Below are positions 1 through 12,392 of a stretch of DNA of 64,000 bases, piece by piece (within the stretch, counting starts at the first letter, position 1; every line of letters begins with the position of its first letter). A program made the position numbers and the translations under genes. The notes beneath the pieces were generated by a model. It was given only the letters and a program-made list of their open reading frames with translations. It ran no database searches and was not told where the DNA came from. Source of the DNA: Batrachochytrium dendrobatidis JAM81 (taxonomy: Eukaryota; Chytridiomycota; Chytridiomycetes; Rhizophydiales); contig NW_006281103.1 of the NCBI RefSeq assembly GCF_000203795.2, forward strand, positions 1,063,658-1,127,657, written 5' to 3'.

Positions 1-1578
1 AAAAGTTGTGGATTAAACCCAAAGAGTATCTTGAATATCGCGACTTTCAACAAAAAATGGCAACTTACAATATTCAAGGTGAGCATAAGAATCGTTTTTA
101 GGCTAAATTTGTAAGCACATTTTTCAAACTTGGTTGCGACGCTTTCAGAATGGCAGTCCATGACTAATGCACGCCTTCTTTTGCAGGCTGCAATCAGCTT
201 TGGGGTATTTCCTATAAAGTTTCAGTGAACGGTTATAATTGTTAAATCAACTGATTTTACTATTACAATGATGCCAAAAAATCTCTAGATCAGAAACATT
301 CATGTACCTCGTCCAAGTTTGTGAGTATTCAATATTTTCATGGTTTGTAATTCAGCCAAAAATTGTTTCTTATCCTATAGTAAAACATGCAATGTATATT
401 TCCATTAGCACAGGCTAATTTATCCTTGCCAAACAAAAACTGCACATTTCATTATTGTCATCTTTGCCAATTAAATGGATAGTACATACCTTGACAATCT
501 TGAGTGCAACAAATTCTTTGCGACTTTCCACTCCAACTTCCTGAGCCAGAAAAACATCACCGCATCCTCCTTTTCCTAAAGTTTGCAGCAGGTTCCATTT
601 TCGCTTTCCGTTATCAGACGGAACCTATTCATTTTCAAACAAGTTAGAATTTAAAGTGCACTTGTTTGAGCTCAAAATATAGATTTTGCAGACTCGTGGT
701 GTGCGAGTGAGCCAAATCATCAGCTTATTCGATTTGGTAGTAAACTTTTATTAAAATAAACAGTGATACATGATCGCTTACCTGGTTGCTGTTTCGCGAA
801 GATACAGTTTTTGCAGAGCTAGGAACCAGTGCGTCTTCCTGTAATAGGTAAAGTCAATACATCAGCTTATAAACCAGAAAATTGGGAAATTAAACGATGA
901 ATGGAACGACAAAATCCGGGTTACCTTTTTTCTACAAGTAGCCGAAGTGGGAATTTTTCGAATGTCATGACTGATGATGGGGGAAACGGCCATAGTAAGT
1001 GGAGCATGCGGCCTTTCAGGAGAAATGGGAGTTTTTGGAGTACAGATAGCAGTAGCAGTACTAAGTGACACCAAATTTTGCTTTGCTTGACCAATTGGGC
1101 TTGGAAATGCTGCAGTTGCAGGTCGGATTGGAGCTGGAGAAACTAAAACTGATACTGGCAGACAAGGTTGTTTGGTGGAAGTATAGTTTGCAGCGGGATC
1201 GCACTCCAATGCATTGAGATTCTGCTTAATGCCAGGTGAAGAAAATAGCCGAGCAACATCCTGTATCGTATAAAGTTTAAATTTTAGAATGAAAATAAGT
1301 TAAGATGCTGAGGTGCATGAAGCTATTCAAGTAGCAAGGTTTAGTCAGCGAAATTGTAACGCATATCTTTGTATCGATAGAGGCAGACACGAGATGCCGT
1401 AGTGAATTGATGGAATAAATAGAAATGGCGAGTATAAAAGATTCACTAATATACGTAATCCCAGATAGGTTGCCAAAAGTCTTTCAATAGTTTGACAGTT
1501 GTATTAAACGGAACACACCTCATTTGCAATGCTTGATCCAATTAAATCATGGATATGAAACGCTTGCTTAGTGGACAT
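1..1578 (-). CDS. protein kinase, 5' portion (cut by window edge)
   Basis: Five exons can be read on the minus strand with consistent phase: 1519-1578 (starts MSTKQAFHIHDLIG), 925-1260, 782-838, 490-624 and 308-374; a further exon probably covers about 130-215. The kinase domain begins in the fourth exon with a glycine-rich loop (LGKGGCGDVFLAQE) and the beta-3 lysine (VALKIVK). The next exon supplies the alpha-C helix (FLAELQTMKIL), and the putative sixth contains a hinge-like ALVMDCH. The catalytic loop lies outside the window. The roughly 150 residues before the kinase domain are Ser/Pro/Thr-rich and look disordered. I cannot assign a family from this half. The first intron, about 258 nt, is longer than usual here. 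Kinase call is firm; identity and the last exon boundary are open. Confidence 0.75.
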
Positions 1579-2930
1579 CTGGTTTGCGAAAATCCAAACT
1601 TATGCTATAGATCTGTAAGCAAAATTTGCGACTGTGAAATTACTGGTCCTAATGAATGGGTATGTGTTTGCTGATGTAAATGTAGCAGTATACGTCAAGA
1701 CGGTGGTGGAAATGTAAAGGCGACTTTTATTTCAGGAATGATAAGAAGGCAGGTGCGCTCTTTATGAGATTAGCGTCAGTATAGAAAGTGTATCCATGTA
1801 TAATAAAATGAAGTAATTAGACATACGCCAATGTGTTTTCAAAAATAGCTTGTAGAGCGCAACCCCACGCAAATCTGAATGTAGCCCAACCTATCTGCTA
1901 ATAAAAACAGTAGTTAACCACTCCACCCCAACATATTGTGAATTGGTTCATTCGATCTTCAAACGAGACAGCCTATACGTCTCGACGCGACACTGTCCAC
2001 ACCAAGCTAACCACCCCCTCCATATATCAGCCTTCAACTATAGCCATCCACACTAGTAGCCATTGCTGCAAAAGGGTTCTTTTGTCCATGGTTATTTGGT
2101 GGACAACTATACTAACAAAATTGCCACTCATCTATTTGTGTTAGTGCTCATTCACTATCCACGCTGCTGAATAACTTGTTTTTTTCAATTGGTAATATGA
2201 CAATCTACAATACAAGACCCATCGTATGAGAAATCCAAGTTGAATGCCAAACTTCAACACATTGGATTGCGCAGTATTTATATATTCCTATGAATGATGT
2301 GGGTTTCAGTCAAGTAGTCTAATAAAAGCCAATCTAAAAGTATGGCATTATATTTCTTGCAACCATAAATCATGATGTTGAATTCTGCAGCAAATAGAAT
2401 AAACACGATGATACAAGTCTGGCAAGTAGTGCGTATATTAAATACAATTCAAGGAATAATGTTCATTCACCGCCTCTTTTGCTCTGAAATGAACTTTTAA
2501 CTTTTTGAATCAACACAATGTTCATTATGACATTGTCAATCACTCATTGTTGTATTTTAAAATCTCATACAATCTAACTCGAGAAAATAAAGATTACAGA
2601 AATGCGACTGTTGTTTCCACACCAAAATACCAGTCAAAGAGTTCAATTTCATGACATCGATCTTGCCATGAAATTGTAGATTCCAACACTTTGGTGCTTC
2701 GCTTTGCTTGAATACAAGAGTGAAGTCGAGATTGTGGTTTACCCAACAAGAGTTTTTTTGGTTGCATTGACTATTGCTGGAAGAGTCTGCAAATACTTTG
2801 GTTATTTTCCATTCAACACTTCACATAGACCAACTAGATTCGGTTGCAACAGGCTTGACAGTCATATTGGTTTTGATCAAACGTACTTGTTGAATTCCAG
2901 ACACATTCATAACAAGTGCATTGTGTAGTC
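1579..2930. other. intergenic, no gene recognised
   Basis: This is the divergent spacer between the kinase (-) and UBA2 (+). Only short open frames without recognisable motifs or plausible splicing are present. It is AT-rich and should contain both promoters; I see no RNA gene or repeat. Confidence 0.5.
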
Positions 2931-5519
2931 ATGACGACTGGACGATATTCGGACTTTGCTGCTGCTCTGGGTCAGGATTTGCATGATCGAGTTAAAACAG
3001 CTCGAGTACTCATGGTTGGTGCTGGAGGTATTGGCTGCGAGCTACTCAAAAACCTTGTTTTGGCTGGATTTGGAAACATTGAAGTGGTTAGTTGATAAAC
3101 TGCTTTAAGCGATTGGTCGACACATGAACTTGCTACACTCTAGTTTGCAATCATTCATACTTTTGTAACCAACAACTGTCTAGGTTGATCTTGATACTAT
3201 CGATCTGTCCAATCTCAATCGTCAATTTCTATTTAGGAATCAACACATTAAAAAGTCCAAAGCCAATGTGAGCATCATGTCATCAATGTGCTTGATATGC
3301 GAGCATGCATTTGTTTTGAGAAAAGATCTACATGAACAGTGCACTTTATTCTAATCAATCTTAACTGGGTTCGATGGTCTAATGCCATCTAGGTTGCAAG
3401 AGAAACTGCTCTTCAGTTTAATCCCTCTGCCAACATTAAAGCGTATCATGCTAGCATTTATGAATCCCATTTCGATATGGCTTGGTTCAAGTCGTTTGAT
3501 TTGGTCATGAATGCTCTTGATAATATAGGTAAAGTCATCACCCTTTGACAGAACTTTTGCATAATAACTGGATAAACTGTGCTAATGAATCGAGCAAAAC
3601 TCATACCGTGTAGCTGCACGAAGGCACGTCAATCTAATGTGTATGGCTGCCAATGTTCCATTGATCGAGTCGGGAACGGCTGGATATCACGGTCAGGTAT
3701 CGCTGCACAAGTATCTTATTTCCAGCTGCTACGACTGCTCTCCAAAACCAACTGAGCGTAAAGTGTATCCAGTCTGTACAATACGTAGCACTCCTAGTGA
3801 GCCTATCCACTGTATCGTATGGGCAAAAAATTTCCTTTACAACATACTATTTAGCTCCACTTTAGAGGAAGACAACGAAATCGATAATTCTGAATCTTCT
3901 GAAAATGGTGAGTTCAAATGTATTGTGGTTAATATAAGATTTTTGGTAATTCTGCTGTTGAACTTGCAAGTACTATAATCCTAGCAAAGAATATCAAGGA
4001 ACTCAAGGTAGAGGCAAACGCTCTTCATACTCTACGAGAAACAATGGGACATGCTGATTATGGACGCAACGTGTTTGAAAAGATCTTTCAAATGGATATT
4101 CAACGACTTCTTGATATGGAAGATTTGTGGAAGACGCATAAAAAACCGACAATTTTGGATTTCAACTCATTGCTAGCCAGCTCAGATTCATTATTCATTG
4201 CTGATCCAAACTCTTTGGTATTTGATCAAACCGCTTGGGATTTGACTCAAAACTTTCAAATATTTCTCTCCAGGTATGCATAGTTTTTTTGTTTGGAAAT
4301 GGCTTTAAAGTTGGTTGGCGGTAGAATTGATTGAAATTTATATTCTCGTGTTTTAGTCTTGATTTGTTATCCAAAAGACTATTGAATAGTCTCAGCTCAG
4401 ATCCATCTGCTTCTCTGAGGTTTGACAAGGATGATGAATTATCACTGAATTTTGTAACATCTGCTGCCAATCTTCGTGCTATCTGCTTCCATATTGCTAC
4501 CAAAAGCCGCTTTGACGTCAAACGCAAGTTGACATGTCTGGATGTTGCTTTTTGAAATGATTTGCCATTTTATATGCTGACTAGTCTAGATACTATAGAA
4601 ATGGCCGGGAACATCATCCCTGCGATTGCAACGACCAATGCCATTGTTGCTGGCATGATTGTAATGCTTGCATTCAAAATTTTGTCTGGACAGTTGAAAA
4701 CGTGCAAAAACGTAAGTAGCTTAAATGATAATTGTCACAATTCATAACACCAAGTCTATTGATTTGATAGATTCTGTGTTTGTTCGAAAAAAGCCACTAA
4801 TTGTTATGGATAGACCTTTGTTCAATATGGGGGCGAGCGAAGTCATTTGCTTGCCAACGAGCCCACAGTTTCTCCTAACCCAGAGTGTGCAGTATGCACT
4901 GTTGGATATTTTACTTTGCGCATTAATACACACACGACCAGTCTCAAGGATGTGATTGACAAAGTAGTAGTTTCTGGCGAATTTGGCGAGGGTAGTATCA
5001 GAGACGGTCTTGGTTTAGCAGGAGAGATTACGATTCAAAACGACATAGGGTATCGTGATCATTTGTCAATGATTGATATTCTTTAACATCAAGTATTAAT
5101 ATTATTTTATTCATAGTTTGCTGTATGATGTCGAGTTTGATGACAACATTGATACGACTCTTGAGGCTCTTGGTGTCACTGCTCAAACCAAACTATGCAT
5201 CACCAATGATGATGATGATGATTTGAAAAACGTTGCAGTGACTCTGTTTATTGAACAATGGTAAGTATTGCTTCATATTGTTTTGATTTGACATTCAACC
5301 AACCATTTTGAGTTTAGGGACGATGCCATAGCCGGTAGTTTTGAACTGCATGGCAATCGCAACATCAAACCCCGTCCAAAGTCCAAGCCAGCCGTGGAAA
5401 GTGTTTTGGGAAGCAAGCGGCCTATGGACGATACTATAGACGAGTCCAGTTCAACCCATAAGCGTGTCAAGGAGAGCCACGATATTGTGCTTTTATCCGA
5501 CACGATCGAGATTGCTTGA
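2931..5519 (+). CDS. UBA2: SUMO-activating enzyme subunit 2 (UBA2)
   Basis: Catalytic subunit of the SUMO E1: adenylates SUMO with its partner AOS1, then carries it as a thioester to Ubc9 in the nucleus. The N-terminus reads [13 protein letters not shown] followed by the nucleotide-binding motif [14 protein letters not shown], then [16 protein letters not shown] in the next exon. The catalytic cysteine lies in [19 protein letters not shown], nearly identical to other UBA2 proteins. Two CxxC pairs (SCYDC; NPECAVC) form the expected structural zinc site. A ubiquitin-like fold domain follows, and the tail carries basic residues and DIVLLSD, which looks like a SUMO-interacting motif. At least six introns. 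The junction between exons around 4690-4870 cannot be resolved cleanly (see findings). Tail-to-tail with ORC1. Confidence 0.93.
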
Positions 5520-6069
5520 TTATTTGTTCACCAACTCCTCAGGAAGATGTGCCTGATATAAAAACAATTTTTATTTTATTTTCTTCGACTTGATACTTTA
5601 TACTGTCCGAGTATGTTGGGTGTCTACCACTTGGTACATCTTGTACAAACAATGCTTGGATGTTCCAAGTGCTAGTTGTCTGTCATGCCATCAAGACAGA
5701 AGAGACTGTAACACTGTGTTGATTACTAACTCAAACAATATGTTTTGGTTGATGGACGATCTTTCCAAATCTCTTTGCAACTCCCAATGATGTTCAACAC
5801 ATTTACAAGCTCAACAGCCTGATGTTGATGATGATAACCTTTTGTCTTCTAACTTACTGAGGGATTACAATGAGATGCTTTTGGATTGTACTGTGAATAA
5901 AAAATTTGGTCATGTCTTGATGAATATTGAACATAAGTTGGGTTGATGTGCCTGTGGATTGAGTGGTGATCAAATTGCTAGTAATCTTACCAGGTCTGCA
6001 ATACGAGTATTTAGGATTTATTTATTTTTCTATCCAGTTGACCAATATATCAGTATATTGGACTTGTTT
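5520..6069. other. 3' spacer between convergent genes
   Basis: Convergent spacer between UBA2 and ORC1. A T-rich run near 5566-5582 probably belongs to the UBA2 3' processing region. The open frame at 5590-5790 has no recognisable motif and I do not call it. Confidence 0.4.
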
Positions 6070-9000
6070 TTACACGCCTTCCAAGATTTTCTTGAGACTC
6101 GTTTCTTTTTCTAGCTCGACGGCAGCAATGACATCCTCTCTGGAAACTGAGAGTTGGAGTTTTTGCTCTGGGTCGCTGATCATTATTCGTTCAGCATGAA
6201 TGAGTCGATAGTTTCCAAGAAACGCGCAGATTGATACGAGTGCAGACATAGTTGGCTCTTTCATGCCAAGTCTACAACACAAGTCAAGATGTGTTTCTGC
6301 AACCTAAACGAGTTGCGAATTAAAAAAAGCTTGTTAAAAAATGCTGCATGGTGTGTTGAGCAGACGTTTTAACATCAATTGATCACTTACTTGGCCAAAC
6401 GTCACTTGGCTGGTACCAGAAAAGCGTACTTGTCTTAGAATAGCAGCAATAAATAACCGCTGTTGGACGCTGATGGATCGAATCGTTTTGATTATCGGTG
6501 TAGAAAACATTTCGTCTACAACTTTGTCAATATGCCTTACAGTGATGGTTTCACCTGTAGTGCCTTTGGACGTGGCTTCAAATATCTCCACTGCACGCTT
6601 GCAGATATCCAATGCCCGGCGAGCATCTCCAGAAACACCGCCTACTTTGCGTGCACAAAACTCAATGGCCTTGCGATCAAATGACTGTATTCCTCTGAGT
6701 CTTGCCTCGACAATACTAAACAGTTGAGTATGGGTATATGGCTGAAATGTAATCCGTGTCAGACCTATATCAGTTTACGAGTTAAACAATATTGCATAGT
6801 ACAATTGTAAATGTTCAAGCTCTAATTAGTATTTTGAAACTATATATGAATAAGAGAATGCGTGTACATTTGGTACCAAATAGCAGCAATGCTCACCCAA
6901 ACGACTGGAAATTTTGTTACTCAGCATGCGTTCAGGAAGATCCATGGTGTTGGCAATAGCAACTACAACCAGTTTGGAGTATGGTAGATTTGGCCACTCA
7001 AAAAAATTGTAAACAACGCTCTGTGATTTGTTGACAAGCATATCCAGCTCATCCATTAGTACAACACATGATCGTCGGTTGGGTGAAGCAGTAGTGAATC
7101 GAGTTTGAAGCAGGCTTTGTGCATGTTTGGGAGTGACTTTTTCGTTAGTCAAGCCTTGCCATAACGAAACATACGCCTGTGTTGGCTCAGTAAGCTTCAT
7201 GCCATTGATTTCAACAAAATCAAAAGGCAATACAGACTATAGTTTTAAACAGGCACACATTGTAAAATTTGACTTTTAGTACTTGACTTTTATAGTTGTG
7301 ACAGCATATAATTATACCTCATCATCGGCTTGCTCTTGAAGAAGCCGCATCACTGCATTAAATGTGACAGTTTTCCCTGTTCCTGGCACTCCAGAAACGT
7401 AAATGCATGCACCATTTCCTTCAATAATAGCATCTTCAATATGAGAGTAGATTTCTGCAAATTCGATTTCACGGCCCGGAAGTGTGTCTGGAACCGCGCC
7501 TACATGCAGTAGCTCAATAGCGCGAGCAGTGTCTGTTTCTGCCCCGCGCTTACCAATGATGCGATCTGGAAGTTTTTTTGGAAGCTGCTTCAACCTTTGT
7601 AAGGTTAAAAGATAAAATGCTATTAATCGAGTGTATACTATAGACACGAGCTAAATCATGTCAAGATTGTACCGCCAAGACATAGCAATCACTCACCTTT
7701 TTTCAATAGCTTTTGTTCTAGTCGAAACTCTCTTGCGATGTTTTGACTGCAAGGGAGATTTGCGCTTCAGTTTGACAATAGACTTTGCTTTTAACGGAGT
7801 CGAGTTTTCGTCAGCAGAAACATCATACTGGTCATCTATAGTATCGGATTCAGAAATATCATCTTTTTCAGAATCATCGCTCGATTCCTCCACTTCAAAA
7901 CATTCCGTATCTGTAAATGTGCCATCTTTTGAGTCATTGGACGGCTTCCTGGTCAAAGAGTTTGATTTTTTATAGCTTTGGGGTTTGATTGAGCCCATTT
8001 CAACCATGCCATGACCAATTTTTGATGGTGTTTTTGGTAGAGTGCGGAGATTAAGGCTTCTACCTGTGGTGGAAGTAGCATCTGCGTGAAATGCAGGTTT
8101 GGAATCTGTTGTTTTCTGCCGTTTTTTTGTAGAAATTTTGACAGTAACATCAGACCCAGCATGTCGTTTCTTCCTGACACTCACTTGAGCATCTGGATCA
8201 TGTGCATTGACAAAGTTGTTCCAGTCAAATCCATTGAGAATTTTAAGAGTATTCGAGTCCCACAGCTTGCTACAAAACATGACAGGATCGTGCTCATCTT
8301 TTTGATCAAGTCCGTTTGGATACGTTTCAAAGAATGTTTGCTCAGACATGACCATGCATTTTCCAATTAGTAGCATAGGATCGACCTGAGAAAACGTCGT
8401 GGAATAGAGTGCCTCATTCTGGTAATAACACGTTTATATTCCAAATCATTAGATAAACAATCACTGAAACTCAAGGCCGCAGTGAATAGCAATGCCATTT
8501 GATATCGATAAACAAAAATAGTTTAATCAAAATGAACAACGACTCCACCTTGTGCAGATTTAAATGCTCCTCGAGTGATTTCCAATGACCTCTAATTTTG
8601 TACGATGCACTAGATCGCTGAAGAGCATGTCCTCCAATGCAGATTTCATCCCCAGGTTTCTTTTCAATGCGAGTGAGCTTCAAGATTGGATCGACCAAAT
8701 CAACCTCTGTACGCATAACAACCGTATCTCCAAGGTTGAAGACCATGCCATTTACTTTAAAGCTACGATAACATATAGAGTTTTTAGCAGATAATCTTGT
8801 AGAGGGTCTAGAAGAGCTAGAAGATTGATTAGGGATAGATAAAAGCTGGATAGGATCCAGAAATTCTAGACTGATAATCACATCATCCGCCAACTGACAT
8901 GCTGCTGTCCGTTTCAGTCTTGGTTTGGATTTTTTATTTAAAACTTTTGAAAACGTTTGAGTAGAAGGACACTTGATAGATGAAATGCCTGTTTCTTGAT

Positions 9001-9181
9001 TTTGCAGCAGGTCATCAATAAGGTCCAATTGCAAAGGGATGTGCGATTGCTGGAGGTCAACATGCGATTTCTTGCGAGCATGTTTGGAAAACATGACCAA
9101 TCCATCACTGCATTCAGGGTTTCTAGAACTGCTGTTTTCATGACTGACAAACGGAGATGTTGGATCTATAGTTGTCAGCAT
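6070..9181 (-). CDS. ORC1: origin recognition complex subunit 1 (ORC1)
   Basis: Largest ORC subunit: binds origins with ORC2-6, recruits Cdc6 and loads the MCM helicase. The start is the ATG at 9181 (MLTTIDPTSPF). Domain order fits ORC1: a BAH domain from about residue 130 (KVNGMVFNLGDTVVMR) continuing into the second exon (SEQTFFETYP, HDPVMFCSKLWD); a basic and acidic Ser-rich linker; then the AAA+ ATPase with Walker A (SGVPGTGKT), Walker B (CVVLMDELDML) and a sensor-1 segment (VVVAIANTMDLPERML). The lid and C-terminal winged-helix segment follow (GGVSGDARRALDICKRAVE; VSREDVIAAVELE). Several short introns. The intact Walker motifs suggest an active ATPase. The gene is tail-to-tail with UBA2 and co-directional with RBBP5. 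Confidence 0.95.
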
Positions 9182-9435
9182 TGTCTTTGTAGTCAACTGT
9201 TGTGCAGTTTAATTCAACTTCAAATGTCCAACATTAAATCACGTGTTTGTTCTCATTTTAAATATCACGTGTTGACTAGTCCGAACACGCTCGAGTTGGC
9301 CAGCTTCGAAATCTTGAATTGTTGCAAAAGTATAAAAAATTTGATGCTTTCAAATTAAAAAATGAATAATAACTCTTGAATTCAGTTCAAACATCCCATT
9401 TTTATAGAGAACAAGCCATCTGTGTATAATCACAC

Positions 9436-11701
9436 TCAAATGTTCATTGGAATGACAAACGGAGGTCTAAGCCGTTTTTGTCGAGAGATTGGCTGCTTTA
9501 TCTTGCTGTATGGTTTCTCATCTACATCCATCTCATGCTCCAAATCTAATTCAGATCGAACCAAGGATTCACTATTTTTACAAACCTCGTCAGATTGATA
9601 TGGAAGTTTTGCTAGTGGTGGGATACCTAATAGAGTAGAGCTAATATCTGAAAATTCGTCACTATCCCATCCACTATCGTCCGTATCACTCACGTAAATA
9701 CCACGATCTTTGGTTACAACATCAACATCAATTGTGGGACTTGGAGGTGCTTCTACTCCCATATTTTTGTCATCGTCAATATCCTAACAAGAGTTAAAAG
9801 TTGTCAATGATTGCTATAAATGCAATCAAGCCATTATGAAAAATACTACTTACTTGATCAAACTCATCCTCTTGCTCTTGATAATCTCGATTATCCTCCA
9901 ATTCAGTAAAGACTAGAAATATAGTACACGCACAATAGCGTTAAAACTGCATGTATAACAAACTAGATGCGATATTGATCCATTCAGCAGTTTAGCTTAC
10001 ATGGGGCAAATGCTGAGTAGTTTTGAGTATATGCTACTCCCCAGAAATAAATGACACCAAAATGTGATACTGTAGCAATAATTGGCCGAGTTGGATGCCA
10101 CTAGAAGCAATACATGATAGATTTATTACCATCAAGCCAAATCAAGTAAGCAATTGAATCCATTACAAAACAGTTTACAAAAACGTACCACCATATCAAC
10201 CAATCCTTCACGTGGTCCCTCGAGCATTTTGACAAGATTGCCCATAGTTTTATCCCATATAAATATATTATGCTTTTGGCTTGATGACAAGGCACCAACA
10301 ACCATATCGCCATCAGCACTGAAGCAGCACTTGGTCCATTGGTTTCGATCTACAGAATCTTGGTACTTGTTGAGCAACTCAAACAAAATTGTTCCATTAT
10401 CCTTGTAATCTAAAACAAAGCACCGGATTGTCCGATCATGAGTGTTTACTAGCATATTTCTACAATTTAAAATCGTACTCAGCGTAAAAACTAAAACAGT
10501 ATTGGAGATTTCAAAAATCGGATTTACCTTCCATCGCGATTAAAACAAATCTGCTTGATTGCAGATGTGCCCATCATCAATATAGTTTGAAGCTAAACAC
10601 ATCAAAGCATTGTTGATTGTAAATTAAAATATTTACCATGACATTGACTTGTGTAAACTATACATACCTGAGCATTGTCAGAACGAAATACATAAACGTG
10701 TCCTTTTTTTGTCCCAACGTAGATCAATTCACCATTGGGACTAAATAAAGCTGTGGTTGTTTGAATTTCAGAGGCAAGCGGTTTGGATCTAGATAAAAAT
10801 CAATTCGGAATTATAGTTAGGGAAAATAATCATTGACTAGTTTAAAACCATGCAAGCTGGTATAAAATTTTAGCCAGAAAAACAATTCACTGATTGAATT
10901 GTTTAAAAATAATATGCAAAGATGGCCATTCACTCATTTAGTCAAAAACGGTGTTATAGTTACTTACCCAACAGCACTCTCATTGTACGCAACTTCAGAT
11001 GCAAGATCCATTTTCAAGGTAATTTTTTCAAGACGTTCACTCTTTGTTTTTGAAAACTTTACCAAAATAGGTGAATCTCCAACCACCAATGCAACAAACA
11101 TGTCCTTGTTGCGTGGATGCATTTGGGCCTCCAAAACCGGAGATTTGAATTTGGCAGTGTAACGTCGTGACGATGACTTTAAATCCCATACAATGCAATT
11201 CCAATCTCTTGAACTAGTAAGAACATGTCTGCCTCGTCTTGTCCAACTAGAGCCAATATTTAAATAGATTAGCTATCATGTAGAATGGCCAATTCAAGAT
11301 TGGACACCACTGAATCTTGGAGTAGAATATCACAATGGACTGAAACTCTTGTAGCAACACCCGACTCTACGAGTCAAATCAATACGACTGTACAAGTTTT
11401 ATTACCTGACAGAAGTAATAGGCTGAGCATGTCCTTTCAACCGAAGAGCAATGGCCCGAGTGTCCAGATCCCAAATAAGACACCGTCCATCTCGAGTTCC
11501 GGCAGCAACTAAATTGGCTCGACGGTTATACGCACATGTGGTTGTAGTGGCAGCCTCTTCATCTGCAAGCCTATCAAATATTGTTTCCGGAAAGTACTGA
11601 CCGAATGGATCTGTTCAGACCTGTTAGTTTGAATTGCTTGCTGACTGATGGAATCATTGCAAGTGATAAATCAGTAACTTGCCCTGTAGTTCCAAATTCA
11701 T
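9436..11701 (-). CDS. SWD1: COMPASS/MLL complex WD40 subunit RBBP5 (Swd1)
   Basis: WD40 scaffold of the Set1/COMPASS histone H3K4 methyltransferase. The N-terminus MNLELQDPFGQYFPE matches RBBP5 family members, which begin MNLELLESFGQNYPE. WD repeats follow, including RDGRCLIWDLDTRAIALRLKG. The segment with WTKCCFSADGDMVVGAL and HNIFIWDKTMGNLVKMLEG matches the last propeller repeats. The acidic C-terminus (EDEFDQ, DTDDSGWDSDEFSD) corresponds to the region that activates the methyltransferase with Ash2. To join exon 1 (11683-11701) to exon 2 in frame, the first intron (11611-11682) must use a GC donor (GCAAGT). Fungal names are Swd1/Cps50. The protein is roughly 530 residues, near the usual family length. 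Confidence 0.92.
11611..11682 (-). other. GC-AG intron (intron 1 of RBBP5/Swd1)
   Basis: Exon 1 ends ...CTACAGG and the intron begins GCAAGTTACTG; it ends ...GAACAG before ATCCATTCGG. Only this junction gives the conserved MNLELQDPFGQ; the GT two bases further in leads to an early stop. 72 nt. Confidence 0.8.
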
Positions 11702-11861
11702 GTCCAATACGAGTGTATTCTAGTCACCAGTACAATGTGTCGACAAGCGCAGTACACTAGCTCAATGTTTTGATCAATTTTTAAAGAAAACTACTTTAAA
11801 GTTATAGTTGCAAGTGAAGCAGAAGATTGGATTAAATTGTAAGTTGAAGATCTTCAACTTG

Positions 11862-12272
11862 CAGTCATATTCACGTAAAATCAGTATCGGTTAAACAAAC
11901 AGCCAATTCTCGTTCAATTCTCGTCCAATTTACTGGTTAATATTGTTCTGAACTCTTTTTAGTGATTGTAAAATGTATGAATATCAAATAAATTAAATCA
12001 ATTGCTTTTTTGTATTGAACTTCTATTCTAATATCAGATACGTTCCAACATATCTCTGCAAGGCAATTGTTGTGTTCACGCAGATCAATCTTCACTTGAA
12101 ATGTTGGGTTTAGAAAAAATAAAAGTTGAAGAGTGTAAACATTCTGTGTTCTTGTACAGAAATGAGCATGAAAATCAGTCAAGAGTTCAAAAAATAATGT
12201 TTCCAGTAAGATTCGCATCAATCAAGCATGACTTTATCAACTCGAGTAATTCATTTTACGTGAATACGGTCG
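11862..12272. mobile_element. MITE-like inverted-repeat element F (diverged)
   Basis: The left end reads GCAGTCATATTCACGTAAAAT and the right end is its approximate inverse (CATTTTACGTGAATACGGTC). About 410 bp, longer than other members. The interior near 12150-12235 resembles the element at 40637-40864: both carry a TTGTACA motif, then GAGTTCAAAAAA, then a TTCCAGTAAGATT-like block. It lies upstream of RBBP5 and contains no convincing coding sequence. Boundaries are approximate. Confidence 0.6.
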
Positions 12273-12392
12273 TAAATCAATTGTATAAATAAATTCATTC
12301 AGATGCAGCAAAATATAGTTGTATGCAAGTCATATCTCTGGATCTACAACCCATCAAGCCATCACTCCCATTTTTGTCGAAACACTCTAGGT

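Noticed and set aside
2704..2928. 74-codon open frame just before UBA2
   Set aside because: No motif, ends at the base before the UBA2 start region, and UBA2 already has a conserved N-terminus at 2931.
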